The notes: a model not told the origin generated them from the sequence alone. A stretch of 64,000 bases of DNA from Halomicrobium sp. LC1Hm (GCF_009617995.1 NZ_CP044129.1:3038001-3102000); one strand, 5' to 3'; positions 51,862-61,675 are shown, numbered from the stretch's first letter. Translations and numbers: made by a program.

Positions 51862-53627
51862 GCGACGGCGGCGATCTCGTCGAGTTGGCCAAGCGCAGGG
51901 GCTTTTTCCTGCAATCGGCCGGCGCGTACGGCGGCGTCTCGGGATTCTACACCTTCGGTCCCTCCGGGGCCGCACTCAAGCAGAACATCGAGGACACCTG
52001 GCGCGACCGCTTTACGATCCAGGAAGGCAACATGGAGGTCGACGCCCCGACCGTGATGCCAGAGCCCGTCTTCGAGGCCTCGGGCCACCTCGACGGTTTC
52101 GACGACATGCTCGTGGAGTGCCCGGAATGTGGCGAGAGTCACCGGGCCGACCACATCGTCGAGGACAACACCGACATCGAGGAGGCCGAGTCGATCCCGG
52201 TCGCCGAGGTCGAGGAGCTGATCGCCGAGTACGAGCTCGTCTGTCCGACCTGTGGCACCGGACTGGCCGGCCAGGCCATCGAGGACTTCAACCTCATGTT
52301 CGAGACGAACATCGGCCCCGGCTCCGCCGATCCGGGCTATCTGCGCCCCGAGACCGCCCAGGGCATCTTCATCGAGTTCCCGCAACTGGCCGAGTACGCC
52401 CGCAACCAGCTCCCATTCGGCGTCACCCAGATCGGGCGCGCCTACCGCAACGAGATCAGCCCGCGCAAGTCCCTGCTGCGCGTCCGGGAGTTCACCCAGG
52501 CCGAACTCGAACTGTTCGTCGACCCCGAGGTCGACGAGCCGGCACTCGAAGCGGTCGCGGACGTGACCGCCCCCTTCTACCCCGCCCCCGACCAGGAGGC
52601 CGACGACGGCCAGCCCTACGAGGCCACGATCCGCGAGGTCGTCGACGAGGGCGTCGTCGGGAAGCCATGGATCGCCTACTACCTCGGCGTCGCCAAGCAG
52701 TGGTACGAGTCGATCGGCGTCGACATGGACCGCTTTCGCTTCCGCCAGCACCTCTCGGGCGAGCGGGCCCACTACGCCGCGGACTGCTGGGACGCCGAAG
52801 CGGAGGTCGACGGCGACTGGATCGAGCTGGGCGGGTTCGCGTACCGCTCGGACTACGACCTCTCGAAACACGACAGCTACTCCGACGAGGACTTTACGGT
52901 CTTCAAGCAGTACGACGAGCCGGTCACCGTCGAGCGAGCGACGGTCGACCCGGACATGAGCTACCTCGGACCGGAGTTTGGCGGCTCGGCCGGCGCGGTC
53001 GCCGACGCCCTCGAAGCACTCGCCGAGCGCGATCCCGACGCCTTCGACGGATCTGAGGTCGTCGTCGAGGTCGACGGCGAGTCACACGCGGTCCCCGTCG
53101 AGAAGACAAACTTCGGCGTCGAGGAAGTCACCGAGTCGGGCGAGCACATCACGCCCCACGTCGTCGAGCCCTCGCTGGGCATCGACCGGGCGCTGTACAC
53201 GGCGCTGGATCACTCCTACCGGGAGGACGAGGTCGACGGCGAGCACCGCTCTTACCTGGCCTTGCCCGCGGCGGTCGCGCCGACGACCGTCGGCGTCTTC
53301 CCGCTGATGGACCGAGACGGCATGGGCGAGTACGCCCGCGAGGTCGTCGACGAACTGCGCGGGGCGGGCCTGGCCGTGACCTACGACGATTCGGGCGCGA
53401 TCGGCCGACGCTACCGCCGCCAGGACGAGGTCGGCACGCCGTTCTGTGTCACCGTCGACTACGCGACGCTCGGTGAGGCCCGCGACGACGAGGGCGAGTC
53501 GGCAGCGCCAGACACCGTCACGGTCCGCGAGCGAGACACGACGGCACAGAAACGCGTTCCGGTCGCCGATCTCCCCGAGACGCTGACGGCGCTCCGGGAC
53601 GGCGAGCGCACCTTCGACGAGCTGTAG
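51858..53627 (+). CDS. glyS: glycyl-tRNA synthetase
   Basis: Charges tRNA-Gly. It has 589 residues and is the archaeal/eukaryotic alpha-dimer type. It starts with LVELAKRRGFFLQSAGAYGG, holds a zinc-ribbon-like insertion with CPECG and CPTCG, and contains the class II motifs GYLRPETAQGIFIEF, YRNEISPRKSLLRVREFTQ and the late PSLGIDRALYTAL. The anticodon-binding domain (about 480-589) begins VAPTTVGVFPLMDRDG. The ATG overlaps the stop of the CBS gene; the next gene starts on the base after its own stop. Confidence 0.97.
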   Translation: MSDGGDLVELAKRRGFFLQSAGAYGGVSGFYTFGPSGAALKQNIEDTWRDRFTIQEGNMEVDAPTVMPEPVFEASGHLDGFDDMLVECPECGESHRADHIVEDNTDIEEAESIPVAEVEELIAEYELVCPTCGTGLAGQAIEDFNLMFETNIGPGSADPGYLRPETAQGIFIEFPQLAEYARNQLPFGVTQIGRAYRNEISPRKSLLRVREFTQAELELFVDPEVDEPALEAVADVTAPFYPAPDQEADDGQPYEATIREVVDEGVVGKPWIAYYLGVAKQWYESIGVDMDRFRFRQHLSGERAHYAADCWDAEAEVDGDWIELGGFAYRSDYDLSKHDSYSDEDFTVFKQYDEPVTVERATVDPDMSYLGPEFGGSAGAVADALEALAERDPDAFDGSEVVVEVDGESHAVPVEKTNFGVEEVTESGEHITPHVVEPSLGIDRALYTALDHSYREDEVDGEHRSYLALPAAVAPTTVGVFPLMDRDGMGEYAREVVDELRGAGLAVTYDDSGAIGRRYRRQDEVGTPFCVTVDYATLGEARDDEGESAAPDTVTVRERDTTAQKRVPVADLPETLTALRDGERTFDEL

Positions 53628-54200
53628 ATGGCCGACGAGATCGCCAGGCGACTCGTCCACGCGAGCGGGACCGGGCTGCCGGCACTGCACCTGCTGGGAC
53701 TGACGGACTGGCGGACCGTCCAGTACCTGCTGGTGGTGGGCGCGGCGGTCGCGCTCGCACTGGAGGTGATCCGCCTGGTGGTCGGCCTCGACTGGGCCAT
53801 CTACGACCGACTCACTCGCGAGTACGAACAGGACAACCTCGCCGGCTACGCGCTCTATCTCGTCAGCGCCGCCGCCGTCGGCCTGCTCGCACCCGAACAC
53901 GTCGCGATCCCCGCAATCTTGATGCTGACGATCGGAGATCCCATCAGCGGACTACTGGGCTCTGGGAGCCTGACCAAAGAGACCTACGTCCTGCTGGCGA
54001 TGTTCGGCGTCTGTACCGGGATCGCCTCGTTTTTCGTCCACTGGGTGCCCGCGGTGCTTGGCGGCCTGGCCGCGACGGCCGCCGACGGCCTCAAGCCCGT
54101 CGTCGCGGGGTACGTCCTCGACGACAACCTCACCATCCCGCCCGCGGCCGCCGTGGCGATGGTCGCCGGGATCGAGCTCGTGGCGACGCTCTCGCTGTAG
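53628..54200 (+). CDS. dolichol kinase / CTP-dependent phosphatidate-type membrane kinase
   Basis: A 190-residue integral membrane protein with about six hydrophobic segments, similar to the SEC59/VTE5 group of CTP-dependent lipid kinases. Family clues are the start RRLVHASGTGLPAL and the polar membrane segment ILMLTIGDPISGLLG, with the conserved GD-P near residue 105. In archaea such an enzyme may phosphorylate dolichol for glycan carriers or recycle isoprenoid alcohols. It begins on the base after the glyS stop, so the two share an mRNA. Substrate is inferred from the family. Confidence 0.82.
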   Translation: MADEIARRLVHASGTGLPALHLLGLTDWRTVQYLLVVGAAVALALEVIRLVVGLDWAIYDRLTREYEQDNLAGYALYLVSAAAVGLLAPEHVAIPAILMLTIGDPISGLLGSGSLTKETYVLLAMFGVCTGIASFFVHWVPAVLGGLAATAADGLKPVVAGYVLDDNLTIPPAAAVAMVAGIELVATLSL

Positions 54201-54205
54201 TCGGC

Positions 54206-55417
54206 CTACCGATCCAGCAGCGGAACGAGCCGGCCGGTGATGACGTCGGCGTACTGGACCAGTACCGTCCCGAGGACGCTCATGACGAGCACGTAGCCCA
54301 CGGCGAAGGCCGTGACGACCGGTGCGAAATCCGCGAGGGCGTCGTTCCCCGAACCGGCCGCGCTGACCACCAGCGCGGCGATGATCAGCGAGAACTCGCC
54401 GCGGGAGAGCAGCGCCAGCCCGGTCCGCAGCGACCGGGTCGGCGAGAGCCCGTAGATGCGACCCGAGATCGCGCCGCTTGTGAGTTTCGTCACCGTCGTC
54501 GCGACCACGGCGACGGCAAGCAGTCCCGCGACGCCAGCAAGCAGCGTCACGTCCGTCTGTAACCCGATCGAGAAGAAGAAAAACGCCGCAAAGAGGTCCC
54601 GAGCGGGTGCGATCACGTGCTCGATGCGCTCGGTATGGCTCGTCTGACTGAACGCCGTCCCGACGAAGAAGGCGGCGACGGCCTCGCTCACGCCGATCGA
54701 GAGCGCTACTCCGGCGATCAGCGTCGCGGTCCCCAGCACCGACAGGAGGAACAGCTCGTCGGAGGGGAGATCGAACGTCGACTCGACGAAGCGGGTCGCG
54801 TACCACGCCACGAGGGCGAGCCCTCCCAGGAAGGCGAAGGCGACGGCCACGTCGACGACGGCTCCGGAGAGCCCACCGGTCCCGGTGACGAGCGCAGCGA
54901 CGACCGCCAGATACACCGCGATCAGGATGTCTTCGAAGACGAGCGTCCCCAGCACCGGATCGGCTTCGGGGTTCGCGATCCACCCCTGCTCGATCAGGGT
55001 CTTGGTGACGATCGCACTCGAAGAGATGTAGACGATTCCCGCGAGCAGGAGCGTCTCCAGTGGCGTCCGACCGAACGCCAGCCCGATGGCGACACCGATC
55101 CCGAAGTTCAGCAGGAAATCGACGGCTCCGGCACTGGCGATCCGGCGGCGGTCATCGAGCAACTGACCGACGCTGAACTCCAGCCCGAGGAAAAAGAGCA
55201 GCACGACGATCCCCAGCTCGGCGGCCAGTTCGACGAACTCTCCGTAGCCGACGATCTGGAGTGAGAGTCCAGCCACCTCTGTCGGCGGGTTCGGACCGAC
55301 GAGAATGCCGACGAGGATGTACGCGGGGATCACCGACAGCGAAAGTCGGTTGGCAGCGATACCGGCAAGCGCGAGTGCGACGAGTGCGACGCCGAGTTCG
55401 ACGAGCAGTGCCGCCAT
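54206..55417 (-). CDS. CPA2-type cation:proton antiporter (KhtU/Kef-like)
   Basis: A 403-residue membrane protein with about 12 hydrophobic segments, typical of the CPA2 family (Kef, KhtU). Segments seen include PAYILVGILVGPNPPTEVAG and VLLFFLGLEFSVGQLL. The ion-exchange region follows in the middle (GIVYISSSAIVTKTLIEQGW). Probably exports K+ or Na+ in exchange for protons. It lacks a C-terminal RCK domain; that role is supplied by the preceding gene, whose stop abuts this start, so the two make one complex. Confidence 0.92.
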   Translation of the reverse strand: MAALLVELGVALVALALAGIAANRLSLSVIPAYILVGILVGPNPPTEVAGLSLQIVGYGEFVELAAELGIVVLLFFLGLEFSVGQLLDDRRRIASAGAVDFLLNFGIGVAIGLAFGRTPLETLLLAGIVYISSSAIVTKTLIEQGWIANPEADPVLGTLVFEDILIAVYLAVVAALVTGTGGLSGAVVDVAVAFAFLGGLALVAWYATRFVESTFDLPSDELFLLSVLGTATLIAGVALSIGVSEAVAAFFVGTAFSQTSHTERIEHVIAPARDLFAAFFFFSIGLQTDVTLLAGVAGLLAVAVVATTVTKLTSGAISGRIYGLSPTRSLRTGLALLSRGEFSLIIAALVVSAAGSGNDALADFAPVVTAFAVGYVLVMSVLGTVLVQYADVITGRLVPLLDR

Positions 55418-55897
55418 CTATGCGTCCAGCAGTTTCTCGAACTCGTGCTGTTCCTCGCGGGTGCCGAGCACGACGAGCGTGTCGCCCGCTCGCACCGTCT
55501 CCGTCGCTTCGGGGTTGGCGATGGTCGCTTCCCCGCGCTGGATCGCCACGACCGAGACTCCGATCTCCTCTCTGAGGTTCGACTCCGCGAGGGTCTCGCC
55601 CACGATGGGGGCCGACTCGTCGATGTCGTACCACTCGATCAGCGAATCGCCCAGGGGGACCTCCACCTCGTCGAGGTCGACCGGCTGGAAGTGCGCCCCC
55701 TCCAGAATCGACCCGAACTGCCGGGCCTGCTTGTCCGACAGCGAGAACAGTCGCTCGCTGTCGGCGTCGGGATCGGGCCGGCGATACACGTCCCGTTTCC
55801 CGTCGTGGTGGATAATCACCACGAGGCGCTCGTCGCCGTCCAGTTCGAGTTCGAACTTGTGACCGACGCCGGGCACCTCGGCCTCGTAGATAGTCAT
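55418..55897 (-). CDS. antiporter regulatory subunit with RCK-C domain (KhtT-like)
   Basis: A 159-residue soluble protein. Its N-terminal half (MTIYEAEVPGVGHKFELELD) matches the KhtT N-terminal domain. The C-terminal half (about 85-159, SIVAIQRGEATIANP-like, here SVVAIQRGEATIANPEATET) is an RCK-C/TrkA-C fold that binds nucleotides such as c-di-AMP in bacteria. It should gate the antiporter encoded immediately downstream. The ligand in this organism is unknown. Divergent from hef, with AT-rich promoter DNA between. Confidence 0.9.
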   Translation of the reverse strand: MTIYEAEVPGVGHKFELELDGDERLVVIIHHDGKRDVYRRPDPDADSERLFSLSDKQARQFGSILEGAHFQPVDLDEVEVPLGDSLIEWYDIDESAPIVGETLAESNLREEIGVSVVAIQRGEATIANPEATETVRAGDTLVVLGTREEQHEFEKLLDA

Positions 55898-55996
55898 GGA
55901 TCGGAATTCGCTCGTCGGGTGCTTAATGGTGTCTGTGATCCACTTTCACCGCGGTACGCGAACGCTTAAACAGATTCCCGGCCAAAACCCGGACAG

Positions 55997-58549
55997 ATGG
56001 CCCAGTCCGACGCCGACGCGGGGAGCACCGACGGCCACGTCGACCACCCGCTGGTGACGCCGGAACTACTCGAACAGCGGCGCTACCAGCGCGAGCTGGC
56101 CGACCAGGCCCTCGACGATCACACGCTGGTCTGTCTCCCGACCGGCCTGGGCAAGACGACGGTCTCCTTGCTCGTGACCGCCGAACGGATACAGGACGCG
56201 CAGTGGAAGTCCCTCTTGCTCGCGCCGACGAAGCCGCTGGTCCAGCAACACGCCGAGTTCTACCGGGAGGCCCTCAAGGTGCCCGACGACGAGATCGTCG
56301 TGTTCACCGGCGAGGTCCGGCCAGCCAAGCGATCGGACCTCTGGGCGGACGCCCGCGTCGTCATCGCGACTCCACAGGTCGTCGAGAACGACCTCGTCGG
56401 CAATCGCATCTCGCTGGCGAACGTCACCCACTGCACCTTCGACGAGTGTCACCGGGCGACCGGCGACTACGCGTACAACTACATCGCCGAACGCTACCAC
56501 GAGGACGCATCGGATCCGCTGGTGACGGCCATGTCGGCCTCGCCGGGCGGCGACGAGGAGGAGATTCTGACGGTGTGTGAGAACCTCGGCCTGCGGGAGG
56601 TGGCGGTGATGACCGAGGACGACGCCGACGTGGCCGAACACACCCACGACACGGAACTGGAGTGGAAGCGCATCGAGTTGCCCGAGACCGTCCTGGAGAT
56701 CCGGGACGCGATCAACGAGGTCGTCAGCGACCGGCTCGCACAGCTCAAAGAGGTGGGCGTCACCTCGACCACCCAGCCAGACGTCTCCGAGCGCGAGATC
56801 CAGAAGATCCAGGGGAAACTCTCCGAGCTGATGGACAACGACCAGAGCGAGGGATACAGCGGGATGAGCCTGCTGGCCGAGGTCCGAAAGCTCCGCACGG
56901 CCGTCACCTACGCCGAGACCCAGAGCGTCGAGGCGCTGCGTCGGTACTTCGAGCGCCAGAAGGAGGCCGCCCGCTCGTCTGGAGCCTCGAAAGCCGACCA
57001 GCGACTCGTCTCGGACCCGAAAGTGATGGAAGCCATGCGGAAAGCCGAGAACTTCACCGACCTCCACCCGAAATTCCGCCAGACCAGGATGTTGCTGGCC
57101 GAGACGCTGGGCATCGAGAACGGCGAGCGCGTCATCGTCTTCACCGAGTCCCGAGACACCGCCGAAACGCTGACCGACTTCCTCTCCGATCACTTCGAGA
57201 CCGAGAAGTTCGTCGGCCAGAGCGACACCGAGGGCAGCGAGGGGATGACCCAGACCCAGCAACAGGAGACCCTCGACCGGTTCCGCGCCGGGGAGTTCGA
57301 GGTGCTGGTCTCGACCAGCGTCGCCGAGGAGGGCCTGGACGTGCCGGAGGTCGATCTGGTGTTGTTCTACGAGCCCGTGCCGACGGCGATCAGGTCCATC
57401 CAACGCAAAGGACGGACCGGCCGCCAGACCGAGGGTCGCGTCGTCGTCCTGCTGGCCGAGGACACCCGCGACGAGGCGTACTTCTGGAAGTCCCGGCAGG
57501 ACGAGCAGCGCATGGAGGACGAACTCCGCACGCTGAAGAGCGTCGCCGGCCAGCTAGAGTCGAAACTGGGGGGTGAGCAGGCTGGCGTCGACGAGTACAA
57601 CGACGGCCAGAGCGGCGGAGAGCGTGGCGAAGCGCCCGGAGAAGACGGTCCAGACGGCGACGAAGGCACCGCTTCGAGTGGAAACGACGCCGGTCCGTCC
57701 GACGCTCAGCGCCAGCCCTCGGAAGCGCCGAACACGGGCGAGCGATCCGAAGCCGACGGCCAGACCGCCGACAGTGACGGACAGGCCGGTCTCGATGCCT
57801 TCGCCGACGGCGCGACCGGGGAGGACGAAGATGAGACAGCCGACGTTCCAGACGAAACGAAGGGGTCGACGCCGGAGCCACACGCCGACGGCGACGAGAC
57901 CGTCGCGATCGTCGCCGACCAGCGCGAACTCGACTCGACGATCGCACGCGATCTCTCGACCCGCGAGGGCGTCCAGACGGAACTGGAGACGCTGGCGGTC
58001 GGGGACTACGTGCTCTCGGATCGGGTCGTCGTCGAGCGCAAGACCGTCGAGGACTTCCTCGATACGCTGACCGGCGGCGACCGGTCGATGTTCGAACAGG
58101 TCGGCGACGCCACCCGTCACTACGCCCGGCCGGTCGTCGTCGTCGAAGGCGGCGACCTCTACGGCGAGCGCAACGTCCACCACAAGGCGATCCAGGGGGC
58201 ACTGGCCTCGCTGGCCGTCGACTTCGGCGCGAGTGTCCTCCGGACGAACGACGAGGACGAGACCGCAGATCTGCTGGAGACCGTCGCTCGCCGCGAGCAA
58301 GAAGAGTCCGACCGCGAGGTCAGCGTCCACGGCGAGAAACAGGCCAAGACGCTGGGCGAGCAACAGGAGTACGTCGTCGCCTCGGTGGCGGAAGTGGGGC
58401 CAGTGACTGCGCGGGCGATGCTGGAACAGTTCGGGAGCGTCGAGGCCGTCATGACCGCCGACGAAGACGCCCTCAAAGAAGTCGACGGCGTCGGCGACGT
58501 CACGGCCCAGCGGTTCCGGGACGTAGTGGGGAGCGAGTTCGAGGGATGA
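55997..58549 (+). CDS. hef: Hef: helicase fused to XPF-type nuclease
   Basis: An 850-residue protein acting at stalled replication forks, the archaeal relative of FANCM/XPF. The N-terminal SF2 helicase (about 25-520) has Walker A LPTGLGKTTVSLLV, the DECH box FDECHRATGDY near 148, and QRKGRTGRQTEGRVV as motif VI. A long disordered acidic linker (about 530-635) separates it from the ERCC4 nuclease, whose active site is VVVERKTVEDFLD near 680. The C-terminal tandem helix-hairpin-helix ends VDGVGDVTAQRFRDVV. The stop lies within a long terminator-like inverted repeat. Confidence 0.96.
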   Translation: MAQSDADAGSTDGHVDHPLVTPELLEQRRYQRELADQALDDHTLVCLPTGLGKTTVSLLVTAERIQDAQWKSLLLAPTKPLVQQHAEFYREALKVPDDEIVVFTGEVRPAKRSDLWADARVVIATPQVVENDLVGNRISLANVTHCTFDECHRATGDYAYNYIAERYHEDASDPLVTAMSASPGGDEEEILTVCENLGLREVAVMTEDDADVAEHTHDTELEWKRIELPETVLEIRDAINEVVSDRLAQLKEVGVTSTTQPDVSEREIQKIQGKLSELMDNDQSEGYSGMSLLAEVRKLRTAVTYAETQSVEALRRYFERQKEAARSSGASKADQRLVSDPKVMEAMRKAENFTDLHPKFRQTRMLLAETLGIENGERVIVFTESRDTAETLTDFLSDHFETEKFVGQSDTEGSEGMTQTQQQETLDRFRAGEFEVLVSTSVAEEGLDVPEVDLVLFYEPVPTAIRSIQRKGRTGRQTEGRVVVLLAEDTRDEAYFWKSRQDEQRMEDELRTLKSVAGQLESKLGGEQAGVDEYNDGQSGGERGEAPGEDGPDGDEGTASSGNDAGPSDAQRQPSEAPNTGERSEADGQTADSDGQAGLDAFADGATGEDEDETADVPDETKGSTPEPHADGDETVAIVADQRELDSTIARDLSTREGVQTELETLAVGDYVLSDRVVVERKTVEDFLDTLTGGDRSMFEQVGDATRHYARPVVVVEGGDLYGERNVHHKAIQGALASLAVDFGASVLRTNDEDETADLLETVARREQEESDREVSVHGEKQAKTLGEQQEYVVASVAEVGPVTARAMLEQFGSVEAVMTADEDALKEVDGVGDVTAQRFRDVVGSEFEG

Positions 58550-58590
58550 TTCGCACGATCCGCCGCTCCGTCGGCGGATAGCGAATCATC
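58545..58590 (+). terminator. long inverted repeat overlapping the hef stop codon
   Basis: GATGATTCGC and ATCCGCCG (58545-58554 and 58558-58565) pair with CGGCGGAT and GCGAATCATC (58572-58579 and 58581-58590), 18 bp with a small bulge and six-base loop. The hef TGA is inside the left arm. No T run follows. Confidence 0.6.
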
Positions 58591-58741
58591 GTGAGCGAGC
58601 AGTGATTCGCCCGGCGAGCGCGTTCATTTGCGAGTAGTACGACGAACGGGGGGTCGGATCACCGAGACGTTTCGGCTGAGCTATACGTAAGTTAGGCTTA
58701 TTGTCGTCTGGTCTGGAGTTGGACGCGGGGGTCACGAGAGC

Positions 58742-59308
58742 GTGAACAAGCGTCGCGTCGGACGAAACGAATCGATCGCGTTTACACTACCTGATGCGAG
58801 TGTCGGGGGAGAGGAGTGTCGTTCCGAGACGTTGGCACGCGAACACGAGCGGGTCCTCGTCGTCCTGTTGCGAAGTCACTACTGTCCACTGAGTCGCGAG
58901 ATCGTCCAGTCACTCCGGGACGAGTACGGAGCCTTCGCGTCCCGGTCGACGGCCGTCGTAGCGGTGTTGCCCGACACCGTCGAGCGGGGGGCGGTGTGGC
59001 AGCGACGCTACGAGTTGCCGTTTTCCGTCCTGGCCGATCCCGGCGAGTCGAGCGACGACGACGAAACAGCGTCGGGTTCGCCGTCGTTCGGAACGTTCGA
59101 GCCCTACGCTCGCTATCTCCAGTCGCTCCCCGGCGGTGCGCTGTTCCGTACCGACGGCGACGAACTCAGGCTGATCGAGACCGTCGGCAGCGACGGTCGA
59201 CAGTCGTTCCCGGAGGTCGAGGCGCTACTGAGCGAGATCGAGTCCCACGACCGGAGCGAGACCAGACAGCGGGCCGGGCCGCGAGCGGACACCTACGGCC
59301 ATCACTGA
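58742..59308 (+). CDS. redoxin-family protein with single active-site cysteine
   Basis: A 188-residue thioredoxin-fold protein of the AhpC/redoxin type. LLRSHYCPLSREIVQSLRDE holds the likely peroxidatic Cys48; the other cysteine, Cys26, is not in a standard resolving position. A disordered acidic insert (about 100-115, ESSDDDETAS) and a charged tail follow. Predicted to reduce peroxides or act as thiol oxidoreductase. It starts with GTG (58742). The stop TGA leads into a stretch with weak resemblance to the 80-nt element. Confidence 0.82.
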   Translation: MNKRRVGRNESIAFTLPDASVGGEECRSETLAREHERVLVVLLRSHYCPLSREIVQSLRDEYGAFASRSTAVVAVLPDTVERGAVWQRRYELPFSVLADPGESSDDDETASGSPSFGTFEPYARYLQSLPGGALFRTDGDELRLIETVGSDGRQSFPEVEALLSEIESHDRSETRQRAGPRADTYGHH

Positions 59309-59366
59309 TACGGACTAGCGATCCGTCTGACACACTGACGGCGTCGTCGACGTGTGAATCCGGTAA
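59309..59366. terminator. convergent intergenic hairpin region
   Basis: Between the stops of the redoxin (plus) and the zinc-ribbon gene (minus). CACAC (59331-59335) and GTGTG lie on either side of a GC-rich loop, and TGATaCGGA / TCCGgtAATCA at the ends pair imperfectly. Probably a bidirectional terminator or a worn element. Confidence 0.4.
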
Positions 59367-60158
59367 TCAGTACCGGGTCGCGTCGAGGGTCTCGGCCGCC
59401 TCGCGAGCGGCTTCGAGGCACTCGCGGGCCTGTCGCGGGCTGTCAGCGTCGCGAGCGCGCTGGGCGTACTGTTCGACGGTCTGGACGAGGAGTCCGCGTG
59501 CGTTGTGCAGTTGCTCGTCGAGCGAGTCGGGAGCCGCCCCACGAGGGTCGTCGGCGGCTCCGCCGGAGCGACCAGCTGGCTGCGTGCTCGTCGCGGCCGG
59601 ATCGACCGACGGTGCGCGCCGCGGGTCGGCGGACTCATCGGGTGCCGGCGTGGTGGCGTCGTGTCGACCGTCGACGGTGGCGGTGTCGCGCTGGTTCTCG
59701 CCGGCCCCGGCGCTCGACGGTCGGCCGCCAGTCGGTTGCCGGCTGTCGGCTTCGGACGCACGTGGTGGCTGCTGGCTGCCCGCTTCCGACGCTCCCGACT
59801 GTTGGCCGGCGCTGCCAGCGGCTGGCTGCTGGCTGTCGGCTTCGGACGCTGGCTGCTGGTCGTCGGCGTCGCCGAACTGGACTGTCGCGTCGTCGCTCGG
59901 CGTCGTCACCTCGATGTTGTCGCCGGTGTCGTCACCCGCGTCGTCGCCGCGGTCGACCGGCTGCTGGCAGGTGGGACAGAACTCCTGCCCGTCGTACCGG
60001 AAGATGGGGTCGCCGCAGTTGTTGCAGTGGGCGTTGGTCATCGTCGCGCCTTTCAGCAGGAGGTCGCTCATCTGCTCGGTGGCCTCGCGATCGGACTGTG
60101 CGTCGCCGTACTTCTCGCGGAGTTTCTCCCGTTCGGCCTCTTTGTCGAAGTCGCTCAT
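59367..60158 (-). CDS. Sjogren/scleroderma autoantigen 1 (p27) family zinc-ribbon protein
   Basis: A 263-residue protein. The N-terminal 80 residues start MSDFDKEAEREKLREKYG, with MSDLLLKGATMTNAHCNNCG, and a zinc ribbon of CNNCG and CPTC, the pattern of the autoantigen p27 domain, widespread and of unclear function. The middle (85-200) is low complexity with repeats such as SEADSQQP. The end is a helical domain (about 210-263, QLHNARGLLVQTVEQYAQRA). The ATG at 60158 starts the family domain; earlier codons lie in the mdh promoter region. Confidence 0.85.
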   Translation of the reverse strand: MSDFDKEAEREKLREKYGDAQSDREATEQMSDLLLKGATMTNAHCNNCGDPIFRYDGQEFCPTCQQPVDRGDDAGDDTGDNIEVTTPSDDATVQFGDADDQQPASEADSQQPAAGSAGQQSGASEAGSQQPPRASEADSRQPTGGRPSSAGAGENQRDTATVDGRHDATTPAPDESADPRRAPSVDPAATSTQPAGRSGGAADDPRGAAPDSLDEQLHNARGLLVQTVEQYAQRARDADSPRQARECLEAAREAAETLDATRY

Positions 60159-60289
60159 ACCCGTAGGGAGGCCACCGAGGAGAAAAGGGCTTGTGGGAGC
60201 CACTCGACGCGACCGGTCGACCATAGCGGTGAATGGTCGACGCGTGTCCGACACGCTTTTCGTCCAGCCGTCCGGTGGTACTAGGTGTC

Positions 60290-61204
60290 ATGACAAAGGT
60301 AACCGTGGTCGGCGCAGCCGGAACGGTCGGTGCCGCAGCAGGGTACAACATCGCGTTGCGCGACATCGCGGACGAACTCGTCTACGTCGACATCCCGGAC
60401 CAGGAAGACGTGACGATCGGACAGGCCGCCGACACCAATCACGGGGTCGCCTACGACTCGAACACGACGATTCGACAGGGCACCTACGAGGACACCGCCG
60501 GCTCCGACGTGGTCGTCATCACGGCGGGGATTCCACGCCAGCCCGGCCAGACCCGGATCGATCTCGCCGGGGACAACGCGCCGATCATGGACGACATCGG
60601 CTCGTCGCTGGCCGAGCACAACGACGACTTCGTGACGATCACCACCTCGAACCCGGTGGACCTGCTCAACCGTCACCTCTACGAGACGGGCGATCGCGCC
60701 CGCGAGACGGTGATCGGCTTCGGCGGTCGGCTGGACTCGGCCCGGTTCCGGTACGTACTGGCCGAACGCTTCGACACGGCGGTCCAGAACGTCGAGGCGA
60801 CGATCCTCGGGGAGCACGGCGACGCACAGGTGCCGGTCTTCTCGAAGGTCCGCATCGACGGCGAGGACCCGGACTTTTCCGACGACGAGAAAGAGGAGAT
60901 TCTGAACGAGCTCCAGGAGAGCGCCATGGACGTCATCGAGCGCAAAGGCGCGACCGAGTGGGGGCCGGCGACGGGCGTCGGCCACATGGTCGAGGCCGTC
61001 CTGCGCGACACGGGCGAAGTACTCCCCGGTTCGGTGGTCCTCGACGGCGAGTTCGGCCACGAGGGCACCGCTTTCGGCGTCCCGGTCAAGCTCGGCTCCG
61101 ACGGCGTCGAGGAGGTCGTCGAGTGGGACCTGGACGACTACGAGCGGGAACTGATGGACGAGGCGAGCGAGAAACTGGCCGAGCAGTACGACAAGATCGA
61201 GTGA
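60290..61204 (+). CDS. mdh: malate dehydrogenase (LDH-like, halophilic)
   Basis: NAD-dependent oxidation of malate to oxaloacetate in the citric acid cycle. At 304 residues it closely resembles the well-studied Haloarcula enzyme: [20 protein letters not shown] (NAD site 8-14), [20 protein letters not shown] (substrate arginines), the catalytic histidine in [14 protein letters not shown] near 180, and a very acidic surface. The ATG at 60290 ([11 protein letters not shown]) is the family start. The stop TGA shares its last base with an 80-nt repeat element. Confidence 0.97.
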   Translation: MTKVTVVGAAGTVGAAAGYNIALRDIADELVYVDIPDQEDVTIGQAADTNHGVAYDSNTTIRQGTYEDTAGSDVVVITAGIPRQPGQTRIDLAGDNAPIMDDIGSSLAEHNDDFVTITTSNPVDLLNRHLYETGDRARETVIGFGGRLDSARFRYVLAERFDTAVQNVEATILGEHGDAQVPVFSKVRIDGEDPDFSDDEKEEILNELQESAMDVIERKGATEWGPATGVGHMVEAVLRDTGEVLPGSVVLDGEFGHEGTAFGVPVKLGSDGVEEVVEWDLDDYERELMDEASEKLAEQYDKIE

Positions 61205-61285
61205 TACAGCCAGCTGTCCGTCTGTAAATCATCTCGCGACCCCCTGGCGTCGCGAACATCTCGAAGCAGTAACAGCCGACAGTGT
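61204..61285. repeat. 80-nt inverted-repeat element, copy C (82 nt)
   Basis: Begins ATACAGCCAGCTGT and ends AACAGCCGACAGTGT, with an inner stem CGCGAC/GTCGCG. It is slightly worn and two bases longer than the others. It starts on the last base of the mdh stop codon. Confidence 0.85.
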
Positions 61286-61377
61286 GAGTCTCGATCTGAC
61301 AGCGCCGGAAACATCGACGACGACCGAGCTACCGTCACGCGCTCTCGATACGATCCCGTCGTCCCACAGCGTCGATA

Positions 61378-61512
61378 TTACGCGTGATCACCGCGGTACT
61401 CCGACTCCGACGGGAGCCACGTGCCCGATTCGTCATCGAGCAGTTCTTCCGAAACGTCCTCGCCGAGGAGTGACGCCCACTCCTCGAGGTGTGAGCGATC
61501 AGGCTGGAGCAT
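61378..61512 (-). CDS. small acidic protein
   Basis: A 44-residue protein, MLQPDRSHLEEWASLLGEDV, then SEELLDDESGTWLPSESEYR. No family recognised; it is acidic and lacks a membrane segment. A TATA-like TTATATATT (61539-61547 on the minus strand) lies about 30 nt before the ATG, which supports it as a real gene. It precedes the run of small membrane-protein genes. Confidence 0.6.
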   Translation of the reverse strand: MLQPDRSHLEEWASLLGEDVSEELLDDESGTWLPSESEYRGDHA

Positions 61513-61675
61513 GGTCTCAGCGGGTACAACTCTGTCGGAATATATAATGATTGTGCCGGTCGTCGAGAACTGGGAAACTGTCGGCGCGGTGACCCGCGAC
61601 GGTCCCCTGTGGCGTGCGGCGGCGGCGGCCTCTTCGAAGGGCGACGACACACCCCCGTCGCACGGCCGGTTCGTC

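Noticed and set aside
58816-61227. 803-codon plus-strand frame through redoxin, autoantigen-family gene and mdh
   Set aside because: It crosses three well-supported genes in other frames and is rich in Arg, Ser and Ala, as expected of a shadow frame.
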